64,000 nt of DNA from an uncultured Clostridia bacterium. Its GTDB lineage: Bacteria > Bacillota > Clostridia > Christensenellales > Pumilibacteraceae. A program made the position numbers and the translations under genes. Positions within the stretch are counted from its first letter, which is position 1, and the number at the start of each line of letters is the position of its first letter. Positions 41,234-52,000 of the stretch are shown in pieces. The notes under the pieces were generated by a model. The model saw only the letters and a program-made list of their open reading frames with translations. It searched no databases and had not been told where the DNA came from. The stretch lies in the NCBI GenBank assembly GCA_947175335.1, contig CAMWMF010000009.1, positions 1 through 64,000 of the forward strand, read 5' to 3'.

Positions 41234-43233
41234 GTTTATTAGCGCCTTTAGGATTTTTGGGATTGTTAGGCTTGGGTATACTCATTTTGATTTACCTGTT
41301 AAAGCCCAACTACCAGCAAAAATTAGTATCGAGTACCTTCGTTTGGAAGTTAAGCTTAAAATACCGCAGAAAGAAGGTTCCTATCAACAAGATACGGAAC
41401 ATTCTCATTTTGATTTGTCAGATATTGATAATCATTTTGTGTGCATTTATCATGAGCGCGCCCGTTCAACCGCACGAGGTGGACGTTGCTAACGAAAAAG
41501 TCATTATTATAGACGCGTCCGCGAGCATGCTCGCTCAAAGCAACAGCACAACTCGCTACAAGAGAGCGGTCGACAGCGCAAAGGAAATGGTCGATACGGT
41601 ATTGTCCGATAAAGACGGCGTAGTGTCGATAGTTCTTGCCGGTGCGGAAAACGAGGTTCTTGTTCATCGCGCCACGCCCGACATGAGCGCCGAGATCAAT
41701 GCGGTGTTCGATGAATTGCTCGCCACCGACAAAGACGGCATTTTTGAATGCTGTACGTTTGGTACGGGCGACGTAAACGGCGCGGTTTCGACGGCGGAAG
41801 AGATTGTTTTGGACAACGACGGCGCCGAGATTGTTTTGTTTACCGGTACCAAATATATAGAAAAAGGCGGGATTACTATCGTCGACGTAGGTGTAGTCGG
41901 TGAATGGAATGCCGCAATACTCGATTGCAAGGCTACGCTCGAGGACGGCTATTACGTATTTGAGCTTGAAGTTGCTTCTTACGGCGCGGACAGAGAACTG
42001 GCCATCGAAGGTGTTGTTCACGGCGCTAACCGTCAAAAAGAAGGTGATGATTACATCACGTTTGACGTGCCGCTCACTTCGCAGCGCGCTACGTTCATAT
42101 CGGACGAGGTGAGTATTATCACGTTCAGAACCGCCGACGAGATTACGCCTATCTACACGTTCGACGACGCGTATTTTACGATCAGCGGTTCCGGCGCGAC
42201 GGGAAGCAGTATCGACTCGTTTGCATACGACAACTTTTTCTATTTGTTCAACGGCAATGCCGACACGCGAATGATTAGGGTAGAGTATTGCAGCTCGCGC
42301 CCTAACAGCTTTGTCCCTATGGCTTTGAGCGCCATTCGTTCGGTGTATCAAAACAAGTATGACATATCGGTGACGCACATTCGTGACGGTGCGCCTATTA
42401 TCGAAGGGTTCGATCTTTATATCTTCGAGCATACAATGCCGTCCGATATGCCTACCGACGGAGTGGTTTTGCTTTTAGACCCGAACGCTATTCCGCGTGG
42501 TTTGAACGGAGTGTATTTGGATACAAAATACATTACTTCCGGCGATTTTTACCTTGCGCCCGGATATAGCAATCCGCTGATTAACTATCTCGATTGGGCG
42601 TCTATCTACGTTTCGGAATACACGCCTATGCGTTTCGACGCGGACAGCGGGTTCGTACCGGCACTATACTGCGGCGGCGATCCTGCGCTCGCGGTAAAAA
42701 ACATGCCCGACTCAAAGGTCGTGATAATGCCGTTTAGTTTGAACAACTCGTCGTTCCCCGGCATTGTCCATTTGCCGACGTTGTTCAGAAATATATTAAA
42801 TTATTATTTCCCGCTTGCGGCAACCGAGGATACCGATGATATGCGGACAATACTCAATTCCAATAACGTCTTTGCGGTAAACGAGAACATCCGTCTGCGT
42901 TCGCGCGGATTGGAGCTCGGCCTTACCGGCGGCGGCTTGGATGAGACGTATATAATACCGGTGGGCGAGTACGAAAAGATCAACATCTCGCGCAGCGGTA
43001 CGTACACCTTGACGCAAGAGGTCATTTCCGGAAAGCTTATATCGAACAGCTTTTTTGTTCAGATTCCCAATAACGAAAGCTATATCACCAAAGAAGCGGA
43101 TATTCTCGTCACCCGTGTCGAAAAGAATACGAGAGACGTTCTCAACAAAGATTTAATCATCTATTTCGCTGCGACAATGCTGTTGTTGCTCGTTGCGGAA
43201 TGGTGGTTACATTCGCGTGAGTTAAGGGTGTAG
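41230..43233 (+). CDS. BatA-type membrane protein with VWA domain
   Basis: A 667-residue membrane protein. The N-terminus has the BatA/aerotolerance pattern: helix LGFLGLLGLGILILIYLL (about 6-23), basic loop, second helix ILILICQILIIILCAFIM (about 57-74). The VWA-like domain follows with metal site DASASM (about 94) and strand/loop EIVLFTGTKYI. A long beta-rich middle and a glutamine-amidotransferase-like segment precede the C-terminal helix LIIYFAATMLLLLVAEWWL (about 641-660). The bulk is probably outside, anchored at both ends. Bat proteins were linked to oxygen tolerance in Bacteroides and to surface processes elsewhere; role here is unproven. Confidence 0.82.
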   Translation: MSLLAPLGFLGLLGLGILILIYLLKPNYQQKLVSSTFVWKLSLKYRRKKVPINKIRNILILICQILIIILCAFIMSAPVQPHEVDVANEKVIIIDASASMLAQSNSTTRYKRAVDSAKEMVDTVLSDKDGVVSIVLAGAENEVLVHRATPDMSAEINAVFDELLATDKDGIFECCTFGTGDVNGAVSTAEEIVLDNDGAEIVLFTGTKYIEKGGITIVDVGVVGEWNAAILDCKATLEDGYYVFELEVASYGADRELAIEGVVHGANRQKEGDDYITFDVPLTSQRATFISDEVSIITFRTADEITPIYTFDDAYFTISGSGATGSSIDSFAYDNFFYLFNGNADTRMIRVEYCSSRPNSFVPMALSAIRSVYQNKYDISVTHIRDGAPIIEGFDLYIFEHTMPSDMPTDGVVLLLDPNAIPRGLNGVYLDTKYITSGDFYLAPGYSNPLINYLDWASIYVSEYTPMRFDADSGFVPALYCGGDPALAVKNMPDSKVVIMPFSLNNSSFPGIVHLPTLFRNILNYYFPLAATEDTDDMRTILNSNNVFAVNENIRLRSRGLELGLTGGGLDETYIIPVGEYEKINISRSGTYTLTQEVISGKLISNSFFVQIPNNESYITKEADILVTRVEKNTRDVLNKDLIIYFAATMLLLLVAEWWLHSRELRV

Positions 43234-43245
43234 TGAGGTAGAAAC

Positions 43246-45945
43246 ATGTCGAATTTTACTATTAATTTTTCATACGCATGGCTTCTGCTGCTGCTCATAC
43301 CCGTTCTCTTTCTCGCGCTGTTCCCGCACTTCCGCGTCGCTAAAAAGTATCGCCGCACCCGCAACCGCATAACGTCGCTCGTTTTGCATTGTGTCATAAT
43401 GGTGTTGGCCGTGCTTGTTTTGTCGGGCATAACGTTTGAGTACGACGTTCCAAACGACGAAAACGAGATACTCTTGCTCGTAGACTCTTCGTATAGCACC
43501 GAAACGGCGGGCGCAAATATAGACCGGTTCGTAAAAGACGTCATAGATTACAGCGACTCGCGGTATAAAGTGGGCGTTGTAACTTTCGGGTTCGATCAAG
43601 TATATGCTGCGCCGTTCTCTTACGACGGAGACGAGGTGTACAGGCAATATCGCGATTCTAATCTTCCCGACACGTCGGCGACAGATATCGAGAGCGCGCT
43701 TACCTATGCACGCACACTGCTCAAATATCCCGAAACGTCCAAAATAGTCATTATCAGCGACGGCATTGAAACCGACGGCAAAGCTATGTCTGCCATCAGA
43801 AAGGTTGCCGCCGACGGCGTTCACGTCGATACCAAATACCTGCACGGCGAAGTTTTTGACGACGTGGAAATCGTCGACGTCAGTCTGCCGGAAAAAACTA
43901 TAGTGGTAGACGACCCCATTACCGTTACGCTTACGGTACAAAGCTCGCATGAAAGTGCGATCAACATTACCATGTTCGACAATGGCGAAGGTGTTGCGAA
44001 CAAAAGCTTTACGCTCAACCGGGGCGCTAATACCCTGACGTTGCAGCACGCTTTTGAACGTTTGGGTATGCACGTTCTTACCTTCCAAATGGAAGCGGAG
44101 GGCGACTACCTTAATGAAAATAACGTATTCACTTCGTACATCTATCTCGATACCTTTGATAAATTGCTTATTTTGGAAAGCAATGCGGGCGAGTCCGACA
44201 AGTTTAAAGAAATTTTGACGGAAGCCGGCTATCAGGTCGACGTTGTGGACTCTCACGATGCCGCCGCGGTTCCGAGCACTCTTGCCGAGCTTTGCGCGTA
44301 CGATCAAGTGATAATGATGAACGTTGCCAATGCCGATATGCCCGAAGGGTTTGACGCAATACTCAACTCGTATGTTTATACGATAGGCGGCGGCATGTTT
44401 ACCGTCGGCGGAAACAAGATAGACGAGGACGGCACCGTTACCGCCAATATGTATAACCGCGATGACATGATTAATACGCTGTATCAGCGTATGCTTCCCG
44501 TTCAAGCTATCGACTATACGCCCCCGCTGGGACTGCAAATTGTTATCGACCGTTCGGGCAGTATGAACGGTAACGACGCTTCGGGAATTAACCGTCTCGA
44601 CGCGGCACGAGACAGCGCGTTTAATTGTTTGGACGTGCTTAACGACCGTGACTGGTGCGGTATTATATCGTTCGAAACGGACTTCAAGGTTGAGCTTGAA
44701 ATGACGCGTGTAACGCAAAGAACCGTTTTCCTCGACGCTTTAAACAATATTACGTCGACAGGCGGCACCAACTACGCCGGCCCGATCGAGGCAGCAGGCC
44801 TGGGCTTGAAACAGCTGAGAGACGTCGAAAAGAAGCACATTCTGTTTATTACCGACGGTCAGCCGGGAGAGTCTGCCGACAAGTATATGCCGTTTGTTCA
44901 GTCAAATTACGAAGCGGGTATAACGATATCGGTCGTCGGTATCGGCATTACCGAAAACTCTGCCGCAGCAACGAAGATGCAAGAGATTGCGGACGAGGGC
45001 GGCGGTAAGTTTTACAGAGTAACCGATCTTAACGAGTTGCGCAACATTCTTCGCGACGATTTAACTATGGATACTATTCGCCAGTACATCCCGAAGGATT
45101 TTACCCCGAAGGTCGTTGCGCACAGCTCGGCGGCTACGATAGGTTTGCCCGACGATTTGCCCATGCTTGGCGGATATTACGGCACGCGGTTAAAGAGCGA
45201 TGCCACGCAGGTCGTCCTTGCAGAGTATGTACCTCTGTACGCAGAATGGACGTACGGCGCGGGCAACGTAGGCAGCTTTATGTGCGATCTGAAAGGCGCG
45301 GATGATTCGTGGTCGCAGGGCTTTATGGCGGACCCGATGGGAGTCAAGTTCTTGTTACAGGTCGTCAACTCGCTGTTCCCGACAAAGAGCGTGCGCCCGA
45401 CAGATATCATGTTGGAGCTTCGCGAACAAAACTACCGCAACCAGATGAGTATATTTACCACGTTGGAAAGCGATCAAAGTATAGACGTTACTATATATAA
45501 GGTATCCGACGACGGCGAGAACGAAGAGGTTTATCAGACCTTTACTGCGGGTGCGACCGAGGATTACAGTCGTGTCAACATTCTGACTACGGAAGCCGGC
45601 GTGTACCGCATTCTTGTGGAAAAGAAGAATGCGTCGGACGTAATTTCGTATGCATCGATATATAAGACGTTCTCGTATTCGGCGGAATACGACGTGTTTG
45701 TCGATTACGAAGCGGGCCGTAAGTCTTTGGAAATGCTCGCCACTCTCGGCAAGGGCGACAGTATAGAGGTTGCCAGCGAGGTATTCCTCGAATTTGTCGA
45801 CAAGATTCACAGGGTGGTCGATCCTCGTCTTGCGATGATTATCATAGCGCTAATTCTGTTCCTTATCGATATAGCGGTACGCAAGTTCAAGTTTAAGTGG
45901 CCGCACGAGTTAATCAGAGAATTTAGGAATAGGAAAGACTCTTAA
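43246..45945 (+). CDS. Large membrane protein with two VWA-like domains
   Basis: An 899-residue protein. Helices lie at about 11-28 and 42-63. A first VWA-like domain begins ILLLVDSSYSTETAG (about 76-90) and continues to VIISDGIETDGKAM. The middle resembles the GATase1-like fold of this family (IMMNVANADMPEGFDAI; GGGMFTVGGNK). A second, complete VWA domain begins LQIVIDRSGSMNGND (metal site DRSGS about 434) with STGGTNYAGPI (Thr) and ILFITDGQPGES (Asp), so its MIDAS is intact. A C-terminal helix at about 864-882 (AMIIIALILFLIDIAV) precedes a basic tail. Such VWA domains bind ligands through a metal ion. GAGGT lies before the ATG. Confidence 0.85.
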   Translation: MSNFTINFSYAWLLLLLIPVLFLALFPHFRVAKKYRRTRNRITSLVLHCVIMVLAVLVLSGITFEYDVPNDENEILLLVDSSYSTETAGANIDRFVKDVIDYSDSRYKVGVVTFGFDQVYAAPFSYDGDEVYRQYRDSNLPDTSATDIESALTYARTLLKYPETSKIVIISDGIETDGKAMSAIRKVAADGVHVDTKYLHGEVFDDVEIVDVSLPEKTIVVDDPITVTLTVQSSHESAINITMFDNGEGVANKSFTLNRGANTLTLQHAFERLGMHVLTFQMEAEGDYLNENNVFTSYIYLDTFDKLLILESNAGESDKFKEILTEAGYQVDVVDSHDAAAVPSTLAELCAYDQVIMMNVANADMPEGFDAILNSYVYTIGGGMFTVGGNKIDEDGTVTANMYNRDDMINTLYQRMLPVQAIDYTPPLGLQIVIDRSGSMNGNDASGINRLDAARDSAFNCLDVLNDRDWCGIISFETDFKVELEMTRVTQRTVFLDALNNITSTGGTNYAGPIEAAGLGLKQLRDVEKKHILFITDGQPGESADKYMPFVQSNYEAGITISVVGIGITENSAAATKMQEIADEGGGKFYRVTDLNELRNILRDDLTMDTIRQYIPKDFTPKVVAHSSAATIGLPDDLPMLGGYYGTRLKSDATQVVLAEYVPLYAEWTYGAGNVGSFMCDLKGADDSWSQGFMADPMGVKFLLQVVNSLFPTKSVRPTDIMLELREQNYRNQMSIFTTLESDQSIDVTIYKVSDDGENEEVYQTFTAGATEDYSRVNILTTEAGVYRILVEKKNASDVISYASIYKTFSYSAEYDVFVDYEAGRKSLEMLATLGKGDSIEVASEVFLEFVDKIHRVVDPRLAMIIIALILFLIDIAVRKFKFKWPHELIREFRNRKDS

Positions 45946-45986
45946 CCGTGACGTGCGTTCCGCATGTTCGGTGTTACGGAGGTAAT

Positions 45987-48704
45987 ATGAAAAAGAAACT
46001 GCATATTATAACACTGATATTGTTTATTATATTAGGTATGGGAGTCTTGGCGGCTTGTTCGGGCGCGCCCAGACTTGAACGCCCGAAAAACCTTTCGATC
46101 AACGACAACTACGTGCTCACTTGGGATACTGTTGCCGGTTCTCGCGGGTATATCGTAAACGTCGCAGGCAAAGATAACACCGTGCGGCGCAATTCGATGT
46201 CGCTGTCCGAGTTGGATCCGGGTGACTACACCGTCCAAGTCTGCGCGATAGGCGACGGCGAAACGTCCAATAACTCTGATTGGAGCGTTATCACGTTCAC
46301 AAAGTATTACGAAAACGGTTTGCGCTACAAGCTGATAAACGGCGACAGTGCGTACGAGGTGTCCGGTGCCGGAAGCGCGTCCGGTAACGTGACGGTAGAA
46401 AATTCGTATCGCGGCAAGCCTGTCGTTAGGATTGGCGACCGTGCGTTTTATAACAACGCGACGATAAAAAACATCACTGTCAGCGACGGTATTACCGAAA
46501 TCGGCGGCTTCGCGTTCTACAACTGCACGTTTTTGGAAAGCATAACGTTTCCCGAGGGGTTGCAGTCGATAGGCGAACAGGCGTTCCAAAGCTGTCGCAA
46601 CCTTACCGAACTGACGCTTCCTAACAGCCTGACTACGGTCGGCAAGCTAGCGTTCAGCTATTGTCGCAGTCTTACGACAATTAATTTCGGCACAGGCTTG
46701 AAGGATATACCCGAAAGCATGTTCGCAACCTGCAGCACATTGAAAGAGGTAAATATTTCCGACGCGGTGCAGACTATCGGCAAACAGGCGTTTTACAACT
46801 GTGCTAACTTGACAAAGTTAAAGCTTGGTAACGGCGTAAAAACGATAGGCGAGGAAGCATTTAACAAGTGCGCAGCGCTTGCCGACATCGATTTCGGCAG
46901 CAGCTTGGAGACTATTTCGGTAAACGCGTTTAATTCGTGCGCGGAGCTCACGGCGATTAAGCTTCCCGCCAGTCTCGTTTCGATAGGCACGCAGGCGTTT
47001 TACAGCTGCTCTAAGCTCGTCGACATTGATTTGAACGACGAGCTCAAAAGCATAGGCTATGGCGCGTTTAACGGTACGTCCGCTTGGAGAGACAGTGAAA
47101 CTAATCTAATTATCGTAGATAAATGGGTAGTCGACGTAAAAAACAGAACGATTGAACAGCTCGAGATCCCCGAAGATATTGTTGGCATAGGCGACAAAGC
47201 GTTCCAATACGCCCGCGGTTTCTCGTCCGTTAGCATACCCGACAACGTAAAATATATCGGCAACAATGCATTTTCGTCCTGCAACAACCTAACGTCCGTC
47301 ACGTTCGGTAGCGGTGTTAATACGATAGGCGACTACGCGTTTGCCTACGACGAGTATCTAATGGTCGCAGCCTTGGGTGAAGAGGTCGAGACAATCGGTA
47401 ACTATGCGTTCCTTTATTGCTCGCGTTTGCAAAGATGCAATATACCGGAAAGCGTCACGCGTGTAGGAACTTATGCGTTTTACAAGACGCAGATTTGGGA
47501 ATCGGCGGGCAGTGTTGTGTACGTCGATAAATGGCTGGTCGGTTGCAAGCTCCAGCAACAGAGTTTCATTACCGTCGAGGAAGGTACAGTAGGTATAAGC
47601 GACTACGCATTTTACGCCACGCCGGTCGCAGGCGTAACGCTACCCTCGTCGCTCAAAACCTTAGGGTGGGCAGCGTTCTATAAATGCAACAATCTGGCGG
47701 GAATTATGTTCCCCGAAGACAGTGAAGTGGACGAGATTAAGGACTTTACTTTCTTCCAATGCTCGATGCTTAGAATTGTTAATTTGTCCAACAATATAAA
47801 ACGCATAGGCGACCGTGCGTTCTACGGCTGCCGAATAATGTCCAACATTGTTATTCCCGACAGTGTTACCGAAATTGCGTCGCGCGCGTTTTACGGTTGC
47901 CACAGCCTCGAAACAATCGATTTGGGCAAGGGCACAGAGGCAATGACCATAGGCGATCGTGCATTCTACAACTGTGCCGCGCTTACCGCGCTTACTATTC
48001 CCGACCGCGTAACGTCTATCGATTACAGCGCGTTTTACGGCTGTGCGTCGCTCAAATCGCTCACGATAGGCAACGGACTTACCGAAATTCCATTTAAAGC
48101 ATTCTACGGCTGCGGCGCACTCGAATCGCTTGCAATTCCGCAAAATATAAGCGTTATCGGACCGTATGCGTTTTATAATTGCGCCGCTTTGGCCACCCTT
48201 ACGCTCGGCGATTCCGTAAATACTATTGATAAGTACGCCTTCTACGGTTGCGGCGCGCTTGAAAGCCTTGTCATTCCCGACAGCGTCACGTCGATAGGTA
48301 GATATGCGTTCCGCGGTTGCACGTTGCTCACAAGCGTCAGCATCGGCAGCAGCGTGACCTATATCGGCAGCCACGTATTTTACGGCAATTTCGATTTGAC
48401 GATTTATTGTGAAGCCGTCGAACAGTATAAAAACTGGGAAGCGCGTTGGAACTCGTTATACCGTCCCGTTGTGTGGCGCAGCGTATTGAGTCCCGATAAG
48501 AGTTACGTCGTATCTGTCACAAAAGCCGATAACTCTGTAAGCAACGACAACACAAAGAACACCGTTGCCCCGCCCACGCGCGCGGGATATACGTTTGAGG
48601 GTTGGGCGTTGCAGGCCGGTTCTGACGAAATAGCCTACACTGCCGATAATATATCGTCCGCACCCAACGGTACCACGCTGTACGCGGTGTGGAAAGCGGA
48701 ATAA
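45987..48704 (+). CDS. BspA-type leucine-rich-repeat lipoprotein, end of the MoxR operon
   Basis: A 905-residue lipoprotein. Start at ATG 45987 because ACGGAGGT precedes it; a longer in-frame start is not supported. Lipobox LAAC (Cys about 24) is followed by a short Fn3-like unit (about 30-100) and about 28 TpLRR repeats (about 130-800) of the form IGxxAFYxCxxLxxLxIPDxVxxI. It ends with an InlB-type unit APPTRAGYTFEGWALQAG ... TLYAVW. The repeats are close in style to those of the giant protein. It is the last gene before a clear terminator, 41 bases after the VWA protein, so it is co-expressed with MoxR and the VWA proteins and is a candidate client or ligand. Confidence 0.9.
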   Translation: MKKKLHIITLILFIILGMGVLAACSGAPRLERPKNLSINDNYVLTWDTVAGSRGYIVNVAGKDNTVRRNSMSLSELDPGDYTVQVCAIGDGETSNNSDWSVITFTKYYENGLRYKLINGDSAYEVSGAGSASGNVTVENSYRGKPVVRIGDRAFYNNATIKNITVSDGITEIGGFAFYNCTFLESITFPEGLQSIGEQAFQSCRNLTELTLPNSLTTVGKLAFSYCRSLTTINFGTGLKDIPESMFATCSTLKEVNISDAVQTIGKQAFYNCANLTKLKLGNGVKTIGEEAFNKCAALADIDFGSSLETISVNAFNSCAELTAIKLPASLVSIGTQAFYSCSKLVDIDLNDELKSIGYGAFNGTSAWRDSETNLIIVDKWVVDVKNRTIEQLEIPEDIVGIGDKAFQYARGFSSVSIPDNVKYIGNNAFSSCNNLTSVTFGSGVNTIGDYAFAYDEYLMVAALGEEVETIGNYAFLYCSRLQRCNIPESVTRVGTYAFYKTQIWESAGSVVYVDKWLVGCKLQQQSFITVEEGTVGISDYAFYATPVAGVTLPSSLKTLGWAAFYKCNNLAGIMFPEDSEVDEIKDFTFFQCSMLRIVNLSNNIKRIGDRAFYGCRIMSNIVIPDSVTEIASRAFYGCHSLETIDLGKGTEAMTIGDRAFYNCAALTALTIPDRVTSIDYSAFYGCASLKSLTIGNGLTEIPFKAFYGCGALESLAIPQNISVIGPYAFYNCAALATLTLGDSVNTIDKYAFYGCGALESLVIPDSVTSIGRYAFRGCTLLTSVSIGSSVTYIGSHVFYGNFDLTIYCEAVEQYKNWEARWNSLYRPVVWRSVLSPDKSYVVSVTKADNSVSNDNTKNTVAPPTRAGYTFEGWALQAGSDEIAYTADNISSAPNGTTLYAVWKAE

Positions 48705-48782
48705 TGCGGCGGGCAGCTAATAGAAATAGACAAGATATTAGGAATAATAGATTGTTGAAGTAAGATTAAAATCAAGCAGATT

Positions 48783-48811
48783 GGGAGCGTGTAAGTGCGC
48801 TCCCTTTTTTG
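48783..48811 (+). terminator. Terminator of the MoxR operon
   Basis: GGGAGCG / CGCTCCC with 8-base loop followed by TTTTTTGTG. Confidence 0.9.
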
Positions 48812-48864
48812 TGCGGGGATATCGGAAGTTTTTATTTAAACTCGGCGCAACTCCCATTATTTGT

Positions 48865-48893
48865 TTGACATAACGTACAAATTAGAGTATAAT
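48865..48893 (+). promoter_or_regulatory. Consensus promoter of the third giant lipoprotein
   Basis: TTGACA at 48865-48870, 17-base spacer, TATAAT at 48888-48893. Confidence 0.85.
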
Positions 48894-48903
48894 AAATAAA
48901 CCC

Positions 48904-48946
48904 ATATCGGCTTTGGTTTTACAAAGGTGTCCGCCAAAGCCGATAT
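48904..48946 (+). promoter_or_regulatory. Leader hairpin at the transcription start, type B
   Basis: ATATCGGCTTTGG / CCAAAGCCGATAT, 13 perfect pairs with a 17-base loop containing ACAAAGGTGTCCG, a sequence close to the ACAAAGGCGTCG of the two type A leaders. There is no T-run after the stem, so it is not a simple terminator. The remainder of the 338-base gap shows no ORF. Confidence 0.6.
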
Positions 48947-49042
48947 TGTGTTGAAAAAAATTATTCGATCTCGTTCGCTCGTCGGACGACGGTTGTGCTC
49001 GACACACAAACAGAGCGGACACGGAAATTTACAGAGGTGTTT

Positions 49043-52000
49043 ATGAAAAAACTTCACAGAGTGGTATTGGCAGCGTTGTTCGCCGTTATGCTCGCGCTTG
49101 GCGCGTTTGGCTTTGCGGCATGCTCCAACGCAAACGACAATGCCTCTAAATCGGAATACACCATGACCTTTATGATCGGGACTATGATGTACGATTCGGT
49201 CACGACGACTGAGGGAAGCTCTTATAAAATGAAAGAAGAAGCTCCCTATCGAGTCAATAACGTTTTTGAGGGCTGGAGTCGAACCGAAAACGGACCGGTC
49301 GAGGACTTGCCCGCAACAATGCCGTCCGAGAACCGTACGTACTATGCTGTGTTTTCGGCACAGTTTGCTTTGAGGCTTAACGCCGGAGCGGGCGCTATTC
49401 CCGAAGATCAAAAAACGATGTCGGTCAAGGTCGGCGACGATCTGTATACCAAGCTTTCGGATATTACGCCCACGATTTCGGACGGTGATGCGACTTTTGT
49501 TGGCTGGTATTTGAACGGCAACGTAAAGATCGAGCAGGGCGCTGACGTGAAAATGCCCGGCAACAACGTCGAGGTCGTCGCCAAGTACGAGGTCTCTTAT
49601 ACGGTCAACGTTTATAAAGAGCTCGATCTCAATTCGAATGATTATCCCTCCACCCCTGTGACGATTACCGGCAAGGGTACGGTCGGCGAAAAATTATCCG
49701 GTCTGCCCGCATATACAGGGTTCCATTACGACACCGATCATGACAATACGGCGCTCACCGAAACGCTCGGCAAGAACAGCGCGCAAAACGTGCTGTCGGT
49801 GTATTATGAGTACATACCTTACGACGCAGATTTCAGCGTTAACCTTCCCGCCGGCGTCGCATTCGAAGGCGATGCCCAAACGATGGCCTGCGGTTATCAA
49901 CTGCCCAACGAAGCTCCCGCGTGCAAGTACACCGCCGACGGCTACCGTTTCGTAGGCTGGGCTACCACTGCCGACGGTGACGTAGCGTACTACCCGGGCG
50001 ACGAGTTCTCTATCGAACGCTCGACCATTTTCTATGCGAAGTGGGTAAAAGGTTTAGTCGATCTTACCGGACGTTCTTCCGACCGCGTTTACATTATGGG
50101 CAAGGTCGAGGATCCGACGGTTACCGTCGCGTATCTCGAACGCGTCGGCTTAAAGGATATTCTCGGCACTTACGATAAGGCAACGCATGTTTTCGAGTTC
50201 AAGAGCGTTCTTAACAAGGACAGTGACGACGTATTGTTGCGCGGCATTGCCGATACGACGCGTAGCATGTATACGTATCTCAATACGGACAACGCTACCG
50301 TTTATACTCTGCTCGACGCCGAAGGCGATAACGTTCCTACCATTACTCTTAACGATAACGGCAACGCCCAATACGTCAACGCCGCCGGCGATACGCAAAC
50401 CGGCAAGTACGTCGGCGATACGGACGGCTCTTTGCTGTTTGTTGTCGACGGCGACACGAAGTTTGCTTTCCGTTTGGTCATGTCCGATACCGGCATTGCA
50501 AGCTATGAGGTGCGCGGCGAGGAATACGGTTTGTGGTATACCATGTCGCAAGCCGGTGTAGTGAGAACCTCGCAACAGCTCTTGCTTGACGGCTACGGCG
50601 CTGCCCGAATGGCAGTTTACGATAATTCCGGCAGCAGCGCGGGTTATAAATATTTCGGCGGTCGGTACATTCTGAATACGGGAGAGGGTGCGTACGACGG
50701 CGACGACGGAGTGGAGATAGTTGTACAGATTTTTAACAGCTCGCTCAATTATCGCTTTTACACATATTTGCTTTCTCAGGCTACGGTCCAAACGACCTCG
50801 GGCGTTCAAAAGGTAAACGTATTTACCGAACGCTTTAAAGCGACGCTATACGGCGCGCCCGCGGACGGCGAAACGCTCGACACCGAAACCGCCGACAAGA
50901 TTGAGCTTTCGGGCTACGGCATGCTCGACGGCAGCGCGACCTATACAAAGGGTAGCACGACCGTTACCGGCAAATACGTTTACGACAGTACGTACGGCAC
51001 TATTACGATTATCCCCGCGACCGGCGATAATCTTGTGTTCGAGATACAGGGTACTTACGGCGAAGGTGACAATGCGGTGCCGGTGTTCGAGCTTCAAGGC
51101 GCCGAATGCGGAACGTACGGCGTATCCAACCTGTTGTCGAACGCCTATTACACGATGGCGGTTTATAACAACAATACCGCGGCGCTTTACTTCCGTCTTT
51201 CCATTCCCGATCAGTTCTACGGCACTGTCAGCAACGAGTACGTCATGGTGTTAGCCGGCGAGTACGAGCTGATAAAAGCGGGTTCTAACGGCGACGTTAC
51301 CGGCAATCTTTACGAGTTCACCGCGCAAATTAATGAATATACTTTGCGGTGGATCAGCGTGTTTGCCAACAGCGGCGTAAACCTTTCGCCGTGCTTGAAA
51401 TTTAAATTCCAGTTTGTATACAACAACGGCAAAATCACTTCCATCTCGGTCACACAGGCGAGCGACGCCTTGGAGGGCGCTACGTTCACCTATGACGGCG
51501 TCAAGTACACGCTCGACGGCTACGGCACTGCTGTCAGCCAGGACGACGATAACGTTAAAAAGACTTACAAGTACAGCAACGGCATGTTGACGGTCAACAC
51601 GCCCACTGCGGAAGACGCCAAAGCCACTACGGTGTTCTACGACTATGACGGCGACTCCGATTTTGCTTACATGACAGACAATATCGTTGTAGCCAATTCC
51701 GAACATCTGTTGGCTGTCCGATTCATGTCAGATGGAACTGCCGTACTCTTGCTTTACGTTCAGCAGGACGGGATGCTGATTGCAGCCTATCCGGTCTCGT
51801 TCGGCATTGTTGTGTGGAACGACGACGATAAAACGGCAGGGTCTTTCGTTCGCGACGAACAAGTTGTTTTCAGCTATGTTTACAGTTCGCTCGCCGTGAC
51901 TTACGAGGAATTCGACTTCTCGATCGTTACCACCACCAATACGAACGATAAAGGCGAAACCGTCACCACCAAGCTCCTCTATATCGATTATGCGGGAACA

